NCBI GenBank assembly: GCA_963691815.1
Contig: OY829659.1
Span: 11,091,533-11,155,532, forward strand
Direction of reading: 5' to 3'
DNA length: 64,000 nt
Origin: Echiichthys vipera
Taxonomy: Eukaryota > Chordata > Actinopteri > Perciformes > Trachinidae
Shown: positions 46,615 through 58,800 of the stretch, piece by piece
How positions within the stretch are numbered: position 1 is the stretch's first letter
Layout: each line of letters begins with the position of its first letter
Translations under genes and position numbers: made by a program
Notes under the pieces: generated by a model
Databases searched by the model: none
The model's input: only the letters and a program-made list of their open reading frames with translations
Told to the model about the DNA's origin: nothing

Positions 46615-48498
46615 TCAGCAGAAGCATTGCCGGCTGCCCTTGGTGACCTCCTCGGAGGAATGGACGGTGTTGGGAACAAATCCACTCTTGACGCCCTCCC
46701 AGCCATCCTGGATCTTGATTTCCCCGCTTCGTACCAGCTCAAAGATGTCCCTGGTCAGATCAACGAATGCCTTAAGAAAAAGAAGAAAAATGCAAAATTG
46801 TGAAGATAAGATCATCTTAAGATGATGAAGGCCACGAGATGTGGTTCAAAATGTAAACACACAATAAGAGAATCACAGCTGATTTTGTAAAAGTTTAATC
46901 TCATCCACACCTTCTCCACATTGATAGATTCTCGCGCAGATGTCTCCACGTAGCGCATCCCGTAGGCCCCGGCCAACTTCTCTGCCTCCTGCTGGGTCAC
47001 CTGACGCTGGGCTTCCAGGTCACACTTGTGACCGACCAGCAGGAAGACGATGTTGTGAGGCTGGACGTGGCTCTGTGCCTCCTCCAGCCAATTGTGGACG
47101 TTCTGGAAGGAACGCCGGTTTGTGATGTCGAAGAGTAAGAGTCCGCCCACCGAGTTACGGTAGTAAGCTCTGGTGATTGACCTGGAAAGACAGATCGATG
47201 TAAAACTAACTTTGTTGTTTGTGTCAATTATTTTAATTACCTATGATTCCTCCAAAATCGCACAAATGCACCCTGAGTTTTGTTTTACAAAAACCACAGT
47301 GCCCAGCTGTTTTAAGAAATGACTGAGCCTTTTTTACTTTATGTTAATTACGCTATATGATCATTTTTTTAAAGGTCCCATATTGTAAAAAGTAAGATTC
47401 AAGAGGCTTCAAGAGACAGACACTAAAATGGTGTGTTTCAGACAGGTATATTCAGACTGACAGGAAAATAATGTCTTTTTTTACATTAAAGCATGTAAAT
47501 ATGCTACTAGAAAAAATATTGCCAGCCCTATCATTTATGGTTAAGATGTTTTTAGGATTAGGAAATTAAAATACTTGGTTAAGGTTAAGGGAACGGCTGT
47601 TTAAAACCAAAAATTAAATGTTAACTGTTGGATTGTGACATGATGCAAACTCTCTGGGCTGTTTTGTATTTTCACTATTGTCAACAAATCTCAGAAAAAG
47701 GAAAATCATCAATGCGTTAGTCAATATCTCTCAATACTTTACAACTTCCCTACCAAGTCTGCGGCTCTCACACCAAGAACATCTGTTAAAACGGACGACA
47801 TATACATTGATTAATTAATACTGTTGTTGTGAAAAAGGCTAAATAACTTCCTAAATCAGTTTGGGGAAAGTTATTCAAACAGGATGACATAGTCCATTTT
47901 CATCTGTTTATTTGGTGCTTTAGTGAGTATTTACATCAGCAGTAAAGTGACTTGACTCAAAGTAAACTACAGTTCCCATGTTGATCATATTAAAGAATAA
48001 CCATGTCGCCCAATGCAACCACATGGCTCTGTGTTGGTAATAGTTAATGGAGCTCTGTGGCACAGATTAATAAGATAAATAAGGCTCTGGATACACAGTA
48101 AACCTACTTGTTAGTGGAATCCATGTGAAATTTTCATGGAATCTTTCAACAATAAGAAAAAATATAGTATGGTACAGTACAGAAAAACAGCAGATATCTC
48201 AGTGACTTCTGTTTTTAGGTGATGATCCTTTTTGTGAAGATGAAGAGAAGGATCACATAGGAAGGAAAGAGTTCTGTCTTCACCTGAACCTCTCCTGTCC
48301 CGCGGTGTCCCAGATCTGCAGTTTGATTCTTTTGCCCGGCTCGATCTCCACCAGGCGGGAGAAGAAGTCCACCCCCACCGTCGGGTCTGACACCTGGGCG
48401 AAGCGGCCCTCAGTGAACCTCCGGATCAGACAGGACTTGCCGACCGTGGAGTCTCCAATGACGATCAGACGAAACTGATAAAGCCATATCGTCTCCAT
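46615..48498 (-). CDS. rab39b: Small GTPase Rab39B, three coding exons
   Basis: Rab GTPase of Golgi/endosome and autophagy traffic, with a neuronal role in mammals. Coding exons are 48284-48498, 46911-47181 and 46615-46770; they sum to 642 bases, 213 residues, equal to human RAB39B. The P-loop GDSTVGKS is at 15-22, the switch I threonine at 40 in DPTVGVDFF, and WDTAGQERF at 63-71. The base-binding motif is GHKCD, the Rab39-type variant of NKxD, and ETSA follows. The C-terminus is RQCFC, a CXC double-prenylation motif. The N-terminal METIWLYQFRLIVIGD and FVPNTVHSSEEV mark Rab39b. The second intron (46771-46910, 140 bp) splits INVEK|AFVDLTRD. As far as I recall, mammalian RAB39A and RAB39B have a single intron in the coding region, so this one is probably extra. 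Confidence 0.95.
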
Positions 48499-50267
48499 GT
48501 CTCACCAAAGTAAAAATCTGTGAGAAAATAAAATCACCCACTCGTGAGTCACTGTGTCCGTATCACGGCTTCAAATGTCTTGTTATGTCTGAGTTTACGA
48601 TCACACATGACAAACGTATTTGTTTAAAGAATTACAGGAAAAAAACTATTCTTTCATCAAAATAGTTGCCGTTTCATTTTTCTTTAGATCTAATCAACAA
48701 TACTACACTAAATCATTTCTGACGAGCTCTTTTGAAGAGGTAACTGAAATGAAAAGGGGTTCAAAAGCTGAAGATTGAGCTTTATTTGCTAATCATGCTG
48801 ATTAAATGTTGATAAATTGGAAAACATTTGCGTCTCTGTCTCACAAAACCACTGCAGAAAATATCTTCACAACACAAAATAGATTTACTCATGTAAGTAC
48901 ACTTTTGACATGTGTGTACTTTACTTGAGTATTTCCATTTTATGCTACTTTATACTTACTACTCCACTGCATCTCAGAGGCAAATATTGTACTTTGACAC
49001 GTGTAGTAACTTATATAAGCATATGATATACATTTATGATATGAAACAGTAGCCTACTACAAATCTATACAGTAGAATACAAAGTATCTGAAAGTGTAGG
49101 AAGTACAACATTAAATGCTCTTACATGTATTTGTTAGTGACAAATAGAGAATAATGTGATATTCTATAATAATATACCATTGTATAAGAGTCACATAAGG
49201 AGTATTTTTGATAGTATAAATACATTTTGCTGTTAATACTTCCGTACGTTTACTTCAATGTATTTTACTTTTTTAACATTTTGGATTCAGGACTTGTAAG
49301 GAAGTACTTTCAGACTGTGGTATTTCTAATTTTAGAGCTAAAACATGGTGTTTTCCTTTGGTTGCAGTTTTGCTCAGTCCTCAGTGTAGTGTAATGGAGG
49401 TAAAACACAAAATAATGTTTAATCTGTGCATTTTTTTTGTTGGAATAGCAGGAAAATATATTCAAATTTAAACATAAATAAAACGGCTTAGATTCAACAC
49501 CCGTAAAGCGTCTACAAACCGTGAAATCAACAGTAACACCTTCCTCTTAAGAAACAAGAGGATGTGTTTCAATAGATAAACAAATGGGAATTTAATCCAC
49601 AGACTGTGCATGGATTATTCCTGGATTATGGGGAGAGTAATAGGCTCACATCATCTCAGCAGTGATTTACAGTTGGGTGATCTAATTTAAGGGGAAGGAG
49701 GGAGGGAGGAGGGGGGAGGCCACTCCTCTTCAACTCAATAAACATTGGTGTAGTCAGCCCCCATGTGGATTGTAGGCTGATTGTTATACAGCAATAACAC
49801 ACAATGAGGCCTTGAAGCCAACCAAACATAAGCTTAATGAAGAGATAGCTGCTAGGCCGCTGTGATAATCCATATTTGCCTTCCTGAAAGACCTCAAGTG
49901 TCACTCATAATAAGATATATAATATAAAACATATGAGTAAATTGTGTGACTCGTGAGGCCCAAGCCACTAAGCTTAATGTCAGTATGAGTATTATCTACA
50001 TTAATGATTCACATTCACAATCTAATAAACACAGTAAATAATGACTTACCTTAAAGGTAAGAGCTTAGTACATGTAAAAAGCAAACCCCATATCAAGGAT
50101 TATGTCTTCTAAAAATGATGCTCCAGAGTAGCAGTGGCCGTGTTACAGAAATAACCCGCCAATATCACACATCATATTAACCAGGCCTCTTGTGCACCAT
50201 CAACATGTGAGCCGTTTATGAAGATGAGCCCGGCCTGTGGAGGGTCCGCACCGACAGATGATCCGAG

Positions 50268-50288
50268 CTGCTGCTGCTGCTGCTGCTT
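50268..50288. repeat. (CTG)n trinucleotide run
   Basis: About seven units of ctg are directly visible. Confidence 0.85.
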
Positions 50289-50328
50289 CTTCGGACTGTG
50301 GATTTTTCCGTGAGGATCCGCGGTTGAA

Positions 50329-50520
50329 ATGGCAGCAGGACACAACAGCAGCATCACACATCTCCTCCTCGCCCTCATCAGCACCATTACCGTAACTGCA
50401 CGCAGAGCGGCGCAGCAGCAATTCAGGGTCACAGTGCTGCCTTCAAAGCCTGTAGGAGCAAAATACTGTAATTACGAAGTGAATGCACATGAACATAATA
50501 ATTCAATACAACATTGTTGA
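50329..50520 (+). CDS. Small open frame with signal-peptide-like start (doubtful)
   Basis: 63 codons from a well-placed ATG (gttgaaatggca) within a locally GC-richer patch. Residues 1-24 (MAAGHNSSITHLLLALISTITVTA) look like a signal peptide, followed by RRAAQQQFRVTVLPSK. I do not recognise a family. A possible donor (cctgtagga) lies near 50450, but no following exon is seen before the Rab gene. It could be a lone first exon, a young gene or chance. Confidence 0.15.
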   Translation: MAAGHNSSITHLLLALISTITVTARRAAQQQFRVTVLPSKPVGAKYCNYEVNAHEHNNSIQHC

Positions 50521-50889
50521 CATTTTTTGTTTAATTACTCATTTGGATCCTATAAGAATAATCCAGTAAAAATATATAAACAATATTAGTATACACACTA
50601 TTTACTAAACACAACATCTGCATCTTATCCTCAGCCTAACCCCAACCTTACATAAATACACACAAAAATAAATAATAAGTAGTCAGACATAGCATACATA
50701 TTTGCATATGTTACAAGAAGAACAAGAAAAAAAAACAGTTTTAATTTTACTTAAACAGAAAAATATGTTGGTGAAAATATGGACTATTTCAATGTTATGA
50801 TCCATTTTCATGGAAATGTTTTACCAAGGTCTTCGTTGCAAATTCAAATTTTACATACAAAACGATCAGCCAATTCAAAAGTGTGCTTT

Positions 50890-51180
50890 ATTTATAGGAA
50901 AAAACATACATGAACATAAATAAATAAATGTAAAGCATGAATTAATTTATATATTATTTTATTCATACATATTTATGCATCTATATATTTATTCATTTAT
51001 TTATAAATTTATTTATTCATGAATGTATTATTTATACATTTATTCGTGCATTTATGTATTTATTAATGCATTATTTGTTCTTTTACGTATTTATTTATAC
51101 ATTTATTTATTTCAGCATTTACTTATTGATTTTCTTCTGTATTCACTTATTTATTTAATCGTGCATTTATTTATTTTTTG
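50890..51180. repeat. AT-rich (ATTT)-type repeat, related to 2436-2740
   Basis: Degenerate tttatttatt/catttattta units, followed by catgtttagacctccat, which matches the right flank of the 2436-2740 array (catgtttagtcctccat). Confidence 0.7.
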
Positions 51181-51571
51181 AGACTCATGTTTAGACCTCC
51201 ATTGCCCCGAACCCATCCATTAAAATGCACTCGGCGGAGTGACAAATTTCGAAGCCGGTTTTTACGAGGAGCACCTGAATGCACCACCAGTAACAGACTG
51301 ACTCGGAGCGTCATGTGTGATCAAACGGGTGGACTGCTGTGGACGAGCTTTACAGCTTCCTACTGGATCATAATAATTGTTTTTGTCAGTGTATTGGACT
51401 GAAGAAAATGTCCTTCTAACTTAATAACATATTTTTCTACTTTCCATGACTTTACTGTAGCTAGTTTACAGTTCTGTTGCGATACCTCCTCTGTGCACCA
51501 GCATCCTTCATAAAGGCTCTACTAAAGTTAACCGGAGTTCGTTACTTTGCTGTGCCTGCAGAGCTGCAGCC

Positions 51572-54500
51572 ATGCAGCAGGAGCTTTTGTTCAAAGTCCT
51601 GGTCATCGGGGACTTGGGAGTGGGGAAAACGTCCATCATCAAGCGGTACGTGCATCAGATCTTCTCCCAGCACTACCGAGCCACCATCGGCGTGGACTTC
51701 GCCCTGAAGGTGCTGCAGTGGGACAATGACACCGTGATCCGGCTACAGCTGTGGGACATAGCAGGTCTGTCCCACTTTAACGAGCACATCCTGGTTTACA
51801 GCTTTATTGTTATTGCCTCAGGTGACTTATGCTCTGCGGGAAGGAATATGTGTTTTAGGATCTTTGAGAGTTTACAGAACAATATGTTATAGTTACTTCT
51901 GTTTTTAGTTTGGCAAGTGAAAACATTAACATCAGAAACATTTAAAAATAACATCAGAGACATTTAAAAAAACAAAAAAACACCCTCAACTTCTTATTTC
52001 TGAGTCCTGAAAGTCCTGTTCTGTGTCAGTGCTGTAAGATTATTCAATGCTTTCCAATACAATCAACTCCTTTTCAAAGTGTCTTAAACAGATAAGACTG
52101 AATGTGACTAAAATAGAAACATAAGTTGTAGATTTTTGCAGTGATTGATGTGAACTTCCAATGAGAGAGTGTATGTGTGTATATGCCCTCTGGACGCCTG
52201 GTCCCTCCCTGTCATTTTGAAGCCTGGTTGAGGAATGCAGGTCTTGTGCCTGGCTGTGACTCGAGGGATCCCATGCTCATAATAACGGTCACATGATGGC
52301 GGCTACTGGGGCATAAACACACACACACACACAAACACACACTAACTCTCTATATTTAGAGAAATCTACTGTGCTGTGAGTTGATTTCATTTTACGGACT
52401 TGAAAGGTGCCTTTAAATATATATATGTGTGTGTCTGATTGGCTTTTTCCATGCGTCCCAGGACAGGAGCGGTATGGGAACATGACTCGTGTTTATTACC
52501 GGGAGGCGGTGGGTGCGCTGGTGGTGTTTGACGTGACGAGGGCCTCCACATTCGACGCCGTGCTGAAGTGGAAAGACGACTTGGACTCCAAGGTCAGCAC
52601 AAACCAAGGCCTTTCTTTGTGCTGTTAAAGAAAAAATATCACACCTGCTGCACGTGGCCGGCCACACACACACACACGCACACACATCACATCATCTACA
52701 TTTCAGTCTATATATCTATAATTTTCATTGCAGTATTTCTAGGTCTACTGCTTGTAAATGGACTTGTACTTATATAGCGCCTTTCTAGTCATCTGACTAC
52801 TCAAGGCGCTTCACAGTGTCTGTCACATTTACCCATTCAAACAGACATTCACACTGATGGCAGCGGACATCTACATACCATCTAATCTGATCTAACCATT
52901 CACACCACATTTACACACCCATGCGCAGCACGGGGAGCAATTCGGGGTTCAGTGTCTTGCCCAAGGACACTTCGACATGTGGACCGGGGGGAGATGGGGA
53001 TCGAACCACCAATCTCTCGAACAGAGGACGACCCACTCTGACACCAAGCCAGTTGTGGTTACCTGGGTTTTACTGACTGTAGGGACAAATCAGAGCGACA
53101 TTATGCAAAATGATTACACAGCTGTCAGAGAAGGTCTGAAAAATTGCAACTGCAGTGCCCAACATTTGTGTAAGGTGACATCAATAGCCTTCACACAGCA
53201 GAGGCAAAATATACAACGTTGGAGCTGCTTAAGGTGTCAGAATATTTCAACCAGAGTGCATTACACAGATGCATCTTAATCTCCACAGTGGCTGAACAGA
53301 TTTGTACCATTCAAACTGCACTTGAAACATCCGCATCCCTTCGTTCTTTTGCTATTTGAACTGTGCAGCTAGCCCGTACCAATCATTTACATCAAGAGAC
53401 ATAGGAACCTCGTCCAACCATGAACAAAGGCAAAAGAGTTTACTTGAAGACGGGGTGAAAAGCCTGCTGTCATACAGAGGGCGGATAATTACTCAAATGG
53501 GGTAAAAATGGCCCGAGCTTGAGGATGATCTGTCCTGGAAGGCTTGGTGTTGCGTTTGTACGCACACAGTGACAAAAGTAATCGTGTGAATAAATTGGGG
53601 GGAAAAGAAAGCTTGAGAAAGTTGGGAATTCAAACGGCCGAAAATGTGTGAGGGTGTTTTACCATCGGAGAAGCACTTCTGTTGAAGCATACTGACACCT
53701 TAAAGTGTTAATAATATGTTTACAATAACAATGTATCAAATGTAAAAGAGAAGTGACAATGTAAAAGGTGTTGTTAGGGTTGTTACATCCTACATACGTA
53801 AAGATGGATATATATATGTGTTCTTACGACAAATTCTCCTACAGCTAAACTTTAAATATTACAGTCTCTACAAAACGTGTCTCAAACTGATCCAGTAAAG
53901 GGCCGCTGTGGCTGCAGGTTTTCATTCCAACCAAGCAACAACACACCTGACTAGACTTATTCAACCAACTGAATCGCCTTCACACAGTTGGATTTGTTGG
54001 ACCAGGTGTGTTCTTGCTTGGTCGGAATGAAAACCTGCAGCCACAGCGGCCCTTTACTGGATCAGTTTGAGACACCTGCAATAACCATCATCTAACCTGT
54101 CTTCTCTCCTCAGGTGACCCTGAACCATGGGAGGCCAGTTCCAGCTGTACTCTTGGCCAACAAGTCCGACCAGCTGCCTTCCCAGCAGCCCAAACTCGAC
54201 TCCTTCTGCAGGGAGAACGGCTTCGTTGGCTGGTTCGAGACTTCTGCAAAGGTACAAGAGAGGAGAAAACAAATCAGAGAAAAGACTTTTATTTGGTTTT
54301 ATGGATGGGATATGATTGTTGTCATTGTTGTGTGGCCTGGCTCCGGTTTGTATAACAACAAAATACATACAGAGAATGAATGAATGCCGTAGAACTTTAT
54401 TGTATTACCTACTGTAGTTTGAAAGTCAGTCATAACTGGAAAAGAACATAAATACACTACTTTAAAGTAGATTATTGTCAGGGATAAATTACATGGCGTT

Positions 54501-55886
54501 GGATCAAAGCAGACTTGTGTACTCGTCGATACCGATGCCAGCATTTTAGGCAGTATCTGAGGCCTTTTTGATACTGGTATCGGAACAACTCTAATCACAA
54601 CAAAAGCCCCCTATGGAAATAAGTGATTTTTAAAATAACTGTAGGGTTTATCAATGCAAACACTAAAAGTCAGAACACATTATTTGCTGTGCACTCAAGA
54701 GACAAATAGAGGAATGTCTGCAGTCTGGTGTGAATGATCCTTCTGCCTTTTCCTCCTGTTCAGAGTCCGTCTAATGAGTTACACACCAGGGTGCGAGTCA
54801 CAGACAGTAGAGTACTTAGTGAACACAAAGGCTCAGCAGAAAGACTGTGTGCGGTATCCTGGCTTCTCATTAGTTTAGTGTGTCGTGTCAGAATGAAAAG
54901 GGAGATGGTCAATTAAGTCAAAATCAGACATTTTGATACTTTGATATCTGACTGTGATAACGGCTGCATGTGTGTACAGCTGTGGCCACCGAATGGAAGA
55001 ATAAATGGTGCCACAGCTTCTCTTGGTCCGATATGACAGTTAGTTCTTGGTGACTAATGCAAGCAGCGACCCCGGGGCGGAAAAATGAACCAATGAGCAA
55101 GTGTCAAAAAAAACCCCTGCTGTTTATTTGAACGACAACTTGAGGCCGGCTCCTAAAGCAAACCAGTCCCTGTAGACCTTCATGTTGAAATGCAGAAATA
55201 AGCAGCCAGGCACAAAAAAACATCCTATAGCCCTCAGAAAACATTATTTAAATCTTCTCTTCTGACACAATGGTTACTGCTCAAGTGCTTTGGTTATTTA
55301 AAAAAACATCCTGGTACAGCAGTGGTATAGCCAAAGAGGATATTCTATCAAATTATGAACAATAAAAAAAAACAGTATTTCAGAATAGATCAAGAATTAA
55401 TAATATGTTCTCTAATTTTGATCTTCACTGTAGATAGCTTTGCTCATTAGCACTAAATAAGACTACAGCTGACCCTTATGGATATGTCATTATTTTTGCC
55501 GCTATTTGGTCATAAACTGAAGTACTGGATAAATTAAAACCTTATGATGGCGCAAAATGAAAAGTTAAGGGTTCTACCAAGTTCATCTTCCAGGAACCAT
55601 GAACGTCTCTATAAAAACTGGCAATGTATCCAACCGTTGTTAAGATATTTCAGTCTGGACCGAAGTGGTGGACCAAACGACCGGCATTGCCATTCATAGT
55701 GTTTTCTTTTATCCCCACCCTAAGGAAAACGCCAACATCGAGGAGGCGGTGCGCTGCTTGGTGGAGCACATCCTGAACAACGAGGAGAGCCCGGCGGTAG
55801 AGCGTGACCCCAGCTCCCTCGTTCTGTCCGGATACACTAACCCCACGAAGGATTCGCTCAACTGCTCGTCATGTGTGAAATGGTGA
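51572..55886 (+). CDS. Rab32/Rab38-subfamily GTPase, four exons
   Basis: GTPase of the Rab32/38 group, which directs cargo to melanosomes and other lysosome-related organelles. Exons are 51572-51764, 52462-52592, 54114-54251 and 55725-55886; they sum to 624 bases, 207 residues, with agreeing phases. The P-loop GDLGVGKT is at 13-20, switch I is RATIGVDFALKVL (36-48), and WDIAGQERYGNMTRVYY (61-77) has the isoleucine in place of threonine that marks this subfamily. Then come NKSD at 124-127 and WFETSAK at 148-154. The tail ends CSSCVKW, a CAAX-like CVKW comparable with Rab38's CAKS and unlike Rab32's CC. N-terminus and tail are short as in Rab38, while FSQHYRATIG, LDSKV and PAVLLANK are closer to Rab32. 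The symbol is left empty because it could be rab38, rab32 or the third fish paralogue. The PICALM-like neighbour slightly favours rab38. Confidence 0.9.
52317..52345. repeat. (CA)n microsatellite
   Basis: A short ca run in intron 1 of the Rab32/38-like gene. Confidence 0.85.
52755..53055 (-). mobile_element. tRNA-derived SINE, copy 2
   Basis: Almost identical to 3625-3890 and more complete. On the minus strand it has a possible A-box region (gtcagagtgggtcgtcctct), the B box GGTTCGATCCCC, the core and the gaaaggcgctatataagtac end. It lies in intron 2 of the Rab32/38-like gene. Confidence 0.85.
53877..54075. mobile_element. 199-bp palindromic element next to an exon
   Basis: gtgtctcaaactgatccagt (53877) reappears as its inverse ending at 54075. 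The arms pair over about 70 bases, including aagggccgctgtggctgcag and gttttcattcc, with small differences (ccaaccaagcaacaac versus gttcttgcttggtcgg). The middle is about 60 bases. Its right end lies 38 bases before the exon at 54114, so it sits over the likely branch-point region of that intron. It is a dispersed fold-back MITE type seen in teleosts. Confidence 0.75.
54380..54593. mobile_element. MITE-like repeat, copy 2
   Basis: actactttaaagtagattat, gggataaattacatggc and the end ggtatcggaacaactcta correspond to parts of 17727-18060. Located in intron 3 of the Rab32/38-like gene. Confidence 0.5.
55288..55437 (+). repeat. Dispersed repeat, copy 2
   Basis: Same block order as 45369-45490, with a 20-base insertion (ccaaagaggatattctatca). 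Confidence 0.6.
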
Positions 55887-58800
55887 CTCCTGACCAATCA
55901 CAGACAACCAGGAAGTGAACAGCTGTGAGGCCGCGGCCACAGAGATAAGTTTGGCTCAGGGACTGTTTGTAAAAAAAAAAAAAAATTAGCTTAAGCCATA
56001 CTGATTAATGAAGGAAAATGAAAAAACAGGTAGCGCTTTGTACCGGTGTTCATGGGCTGTGTTCGCGCTGCAGGCCAACAGGAAGAAGTTAAAGTTTTGA
56101 TTCCATTTTAGACGTGATTCCTGCCGATCCTTTAAAGAGTCTTACATTTCGTTTTTTTTAATTCAAGGTAAATTGTTTTAGATAGACATTACATGTGTCA
56201 GAGAAGTTAATGACTTATATTTCACAACTGTGATTGTTTATTTTATCCTTTTTTTTTTAAACCACAGAAACTGTACAGTATTTTTGTTTCTCTCTTTGGA
56301 GTTCTCTTTTTTAAAGCAATTACACTTGCACATGAAAAGTACACAATCTCTGTGTTACATTCTAGGATGTAACCCATATTTATTATCAACATGTACACTT
56401 TCTGTTATCTGTCATCCTATTTGTGCCTTTGACCTTTGGCTCAACTGACTAAAACTGAGGCACTTTTGTCTGCAGTGTTAACACGGACATAAAAACACGA
56501 AGCCTTCTTGCATTCTTTGCACTTTTGCTCAGCCGACCTTTATGCAGTCTTAAGGTCAGCGGACAAGAGTGAGTGAAACGAAGTCTTTCAAGTGATAACT
56601 GCTAAAACCGCAAATGCTGAAGGCGTCCTAAATTTCATGCATATTGTGAACGGAATATGAGTTTCTGTCTGCACTACAAAGGCTCGAGGTGCATTTTTAC
56701 CATAGTGAATTTGAACCTGGGTACATTGAATGTGACTGAGATTTCAGAAGTTCAAGTTCGTCATCTGCCAATGTTTCAACTCCAGAGATAAATTTGTGTC
56801 GCAAAAAAAACCCATCATTGTTGAGATTCTCCTACGTAGCATAGCCCTGATTGTTCCGAACTCTATTAAAAAAACAGGCATTTTGAAAGTTGTTAGCTTG
56901 TCGTCTTGCTGACAGACCTGACAAAGCATGAATCCAGACCTTTTACATATCTGCATTAGGATGTAGTTATATCCGCATCCTTTTGATCCATTTATTGTAT
57001 TAAATCACAGCAAAATCTGCACCTCAAATTCACCAAACTGTGTGTGTGGATGAGGTTATGAACCCAGGCAGGAAGACGTTTGGTTTCCTGATTAAAAAAT
57101 GGGACTTCCACAACAGGTTTAAAGCTTTAATTGTGGACAGTGAGAAACACCGACACGTCTCCAGCACTTAAACTCACACAAATAACACAAGGCGAAAATG
57201 TGTTTGTGTTTGGTGTGAACACAGTAGTTTGACAAAAAAGAGTTCTAGATTTTTGGAAATACGTTCAATATCTTTCTGACGGAGAGTAAAATCAGAAGAT
57301 TAAAATGTCCTTTTAATATAAATCCAGCAGCCAGTTAGCTTAGCTTAGCATAAAGACTGAAAGCCTGGCTCTGTCCATACAAAACTCCCAGTACCTCTAA
57401 AACTCACAAACCAACATGTAAAATCTCGTTTGTTTAAAACATTTAAAAACCGAAGAGTTTAAACAATAATTTCACCTTATTTAGGAGCATCGTGTGTGGG
57501 ACTATGTCTTGGCTCGGAGCAGTTGCAAAATAGACACGATATACCGAGTTGATGAGTTTTTTTAGACGTTCTGAAATTTTGTTACATTTTGACAGAACCA
57601 AGCTAGCCGTTTCCCACCATTTCCAGTCATAATGCTAAGCTCTATATATATATATTTTTTTTTTTTTTGTTTAATATTTGTATTAGGAGGTAAGGCACAG
57701 TAACAGGATCCAATGTTATAATTACATTGTGTATCACATCACAATGGAAAGTCTAAACATACCGATTCAATGGAAATACTGTGCATCATGATGAGTGAGG
57801 ACCAAAATATACAGTCTGCCTCCTAGGGCGTTTTTATCATTTTATACTTGTGGCCCGATGCAAACCACAAACAATGTGCACATCAAAAAAAAAAAAAATT
57901 GGTATATTGTCTAAATGACTTGACAATGGTTAGGGTGAAACTTACAGCTCTCAGTTGTGTCAGGTGGTTAACTAACCTCCACTGTTTTCATTACAAAGGT
58001 CGTATTATCCATCTGCTGAGGCATTATTTATTTGCTAATATGTTGTAAAATGAATCCCTTTATGTAACATCAATACAGAAGATGCATCCTGTGTATTCAT
58101 AATAGGCCGGCTAATCGTAAAGACATTTTCTTTCACACTGAATCATGAACTGATGGGCTTGAAAACCTGCTCTCGGATGCATCCCAGAAAAACACACAAG
58201 AATCTTTTTGCAGTCCATAAATGTTGTGGAGGGAACGGAGTCAGTTAAGCAGATACTGCACCACATGTCCATTAAATGGACAACTCAAGTGGTATATAAA
58301 ACCTAAAGGCTATTTAGTGGATTGAGAAGTTCTTTAAATTAGGATTCGCAGCGGTAAAGTGTCAACCACTTTACAACGTCTGTGGTTCTTCCAGCACTTC
58401 TCTGTCTCCTCATGATTTACAGTCTCCTTCTTGTTAAGCGCTCATTTCCATTTCATTATGTACGCGTGTGTGGTTTCAGTCTATATTAGTTTACATTTCA
58501 TCCTCAAAAGATGGATATTTCACTCTACTGTAGATAAAATAGTAATAGTAAATTTAATAGCAAACATGACTCACTGCCAAACTATCCGTTCTATTGTTTG
58601 TATGGGGAGGTTTTTTTTCAACCCTGAAATCCATTCCTCCCCAGTCAGAAACACGGCACGTGCTGTTCTTTTCTGTACAGCGGCGTCTGAACAGCCGCCT
58701 CTGTTGAGTCTGCCTCAAGTGTTATTTGAAATTCAATTTTTTTTGTTGATTTTTTTTCAAATTAAGCACCAGCTTTTTATTTGACTTCACTCCCTTTGAT

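Larger units (their letters stand above)
48499..51571. other. Divergent promoter region between rab39b and the Rab32/38-like gene
   Basis: About 3 kb separates the two divergent starts. It contains a purine-rich tract (ggaggagggg near 49700), a CTG run at 50268-50288, the small open frame at 50329 and the AT-rich repeat at 50890-51180. A modestly CpG-containing stretch lies at 50220-50440, and another just upstream of 51572. Confidence 0.55.
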
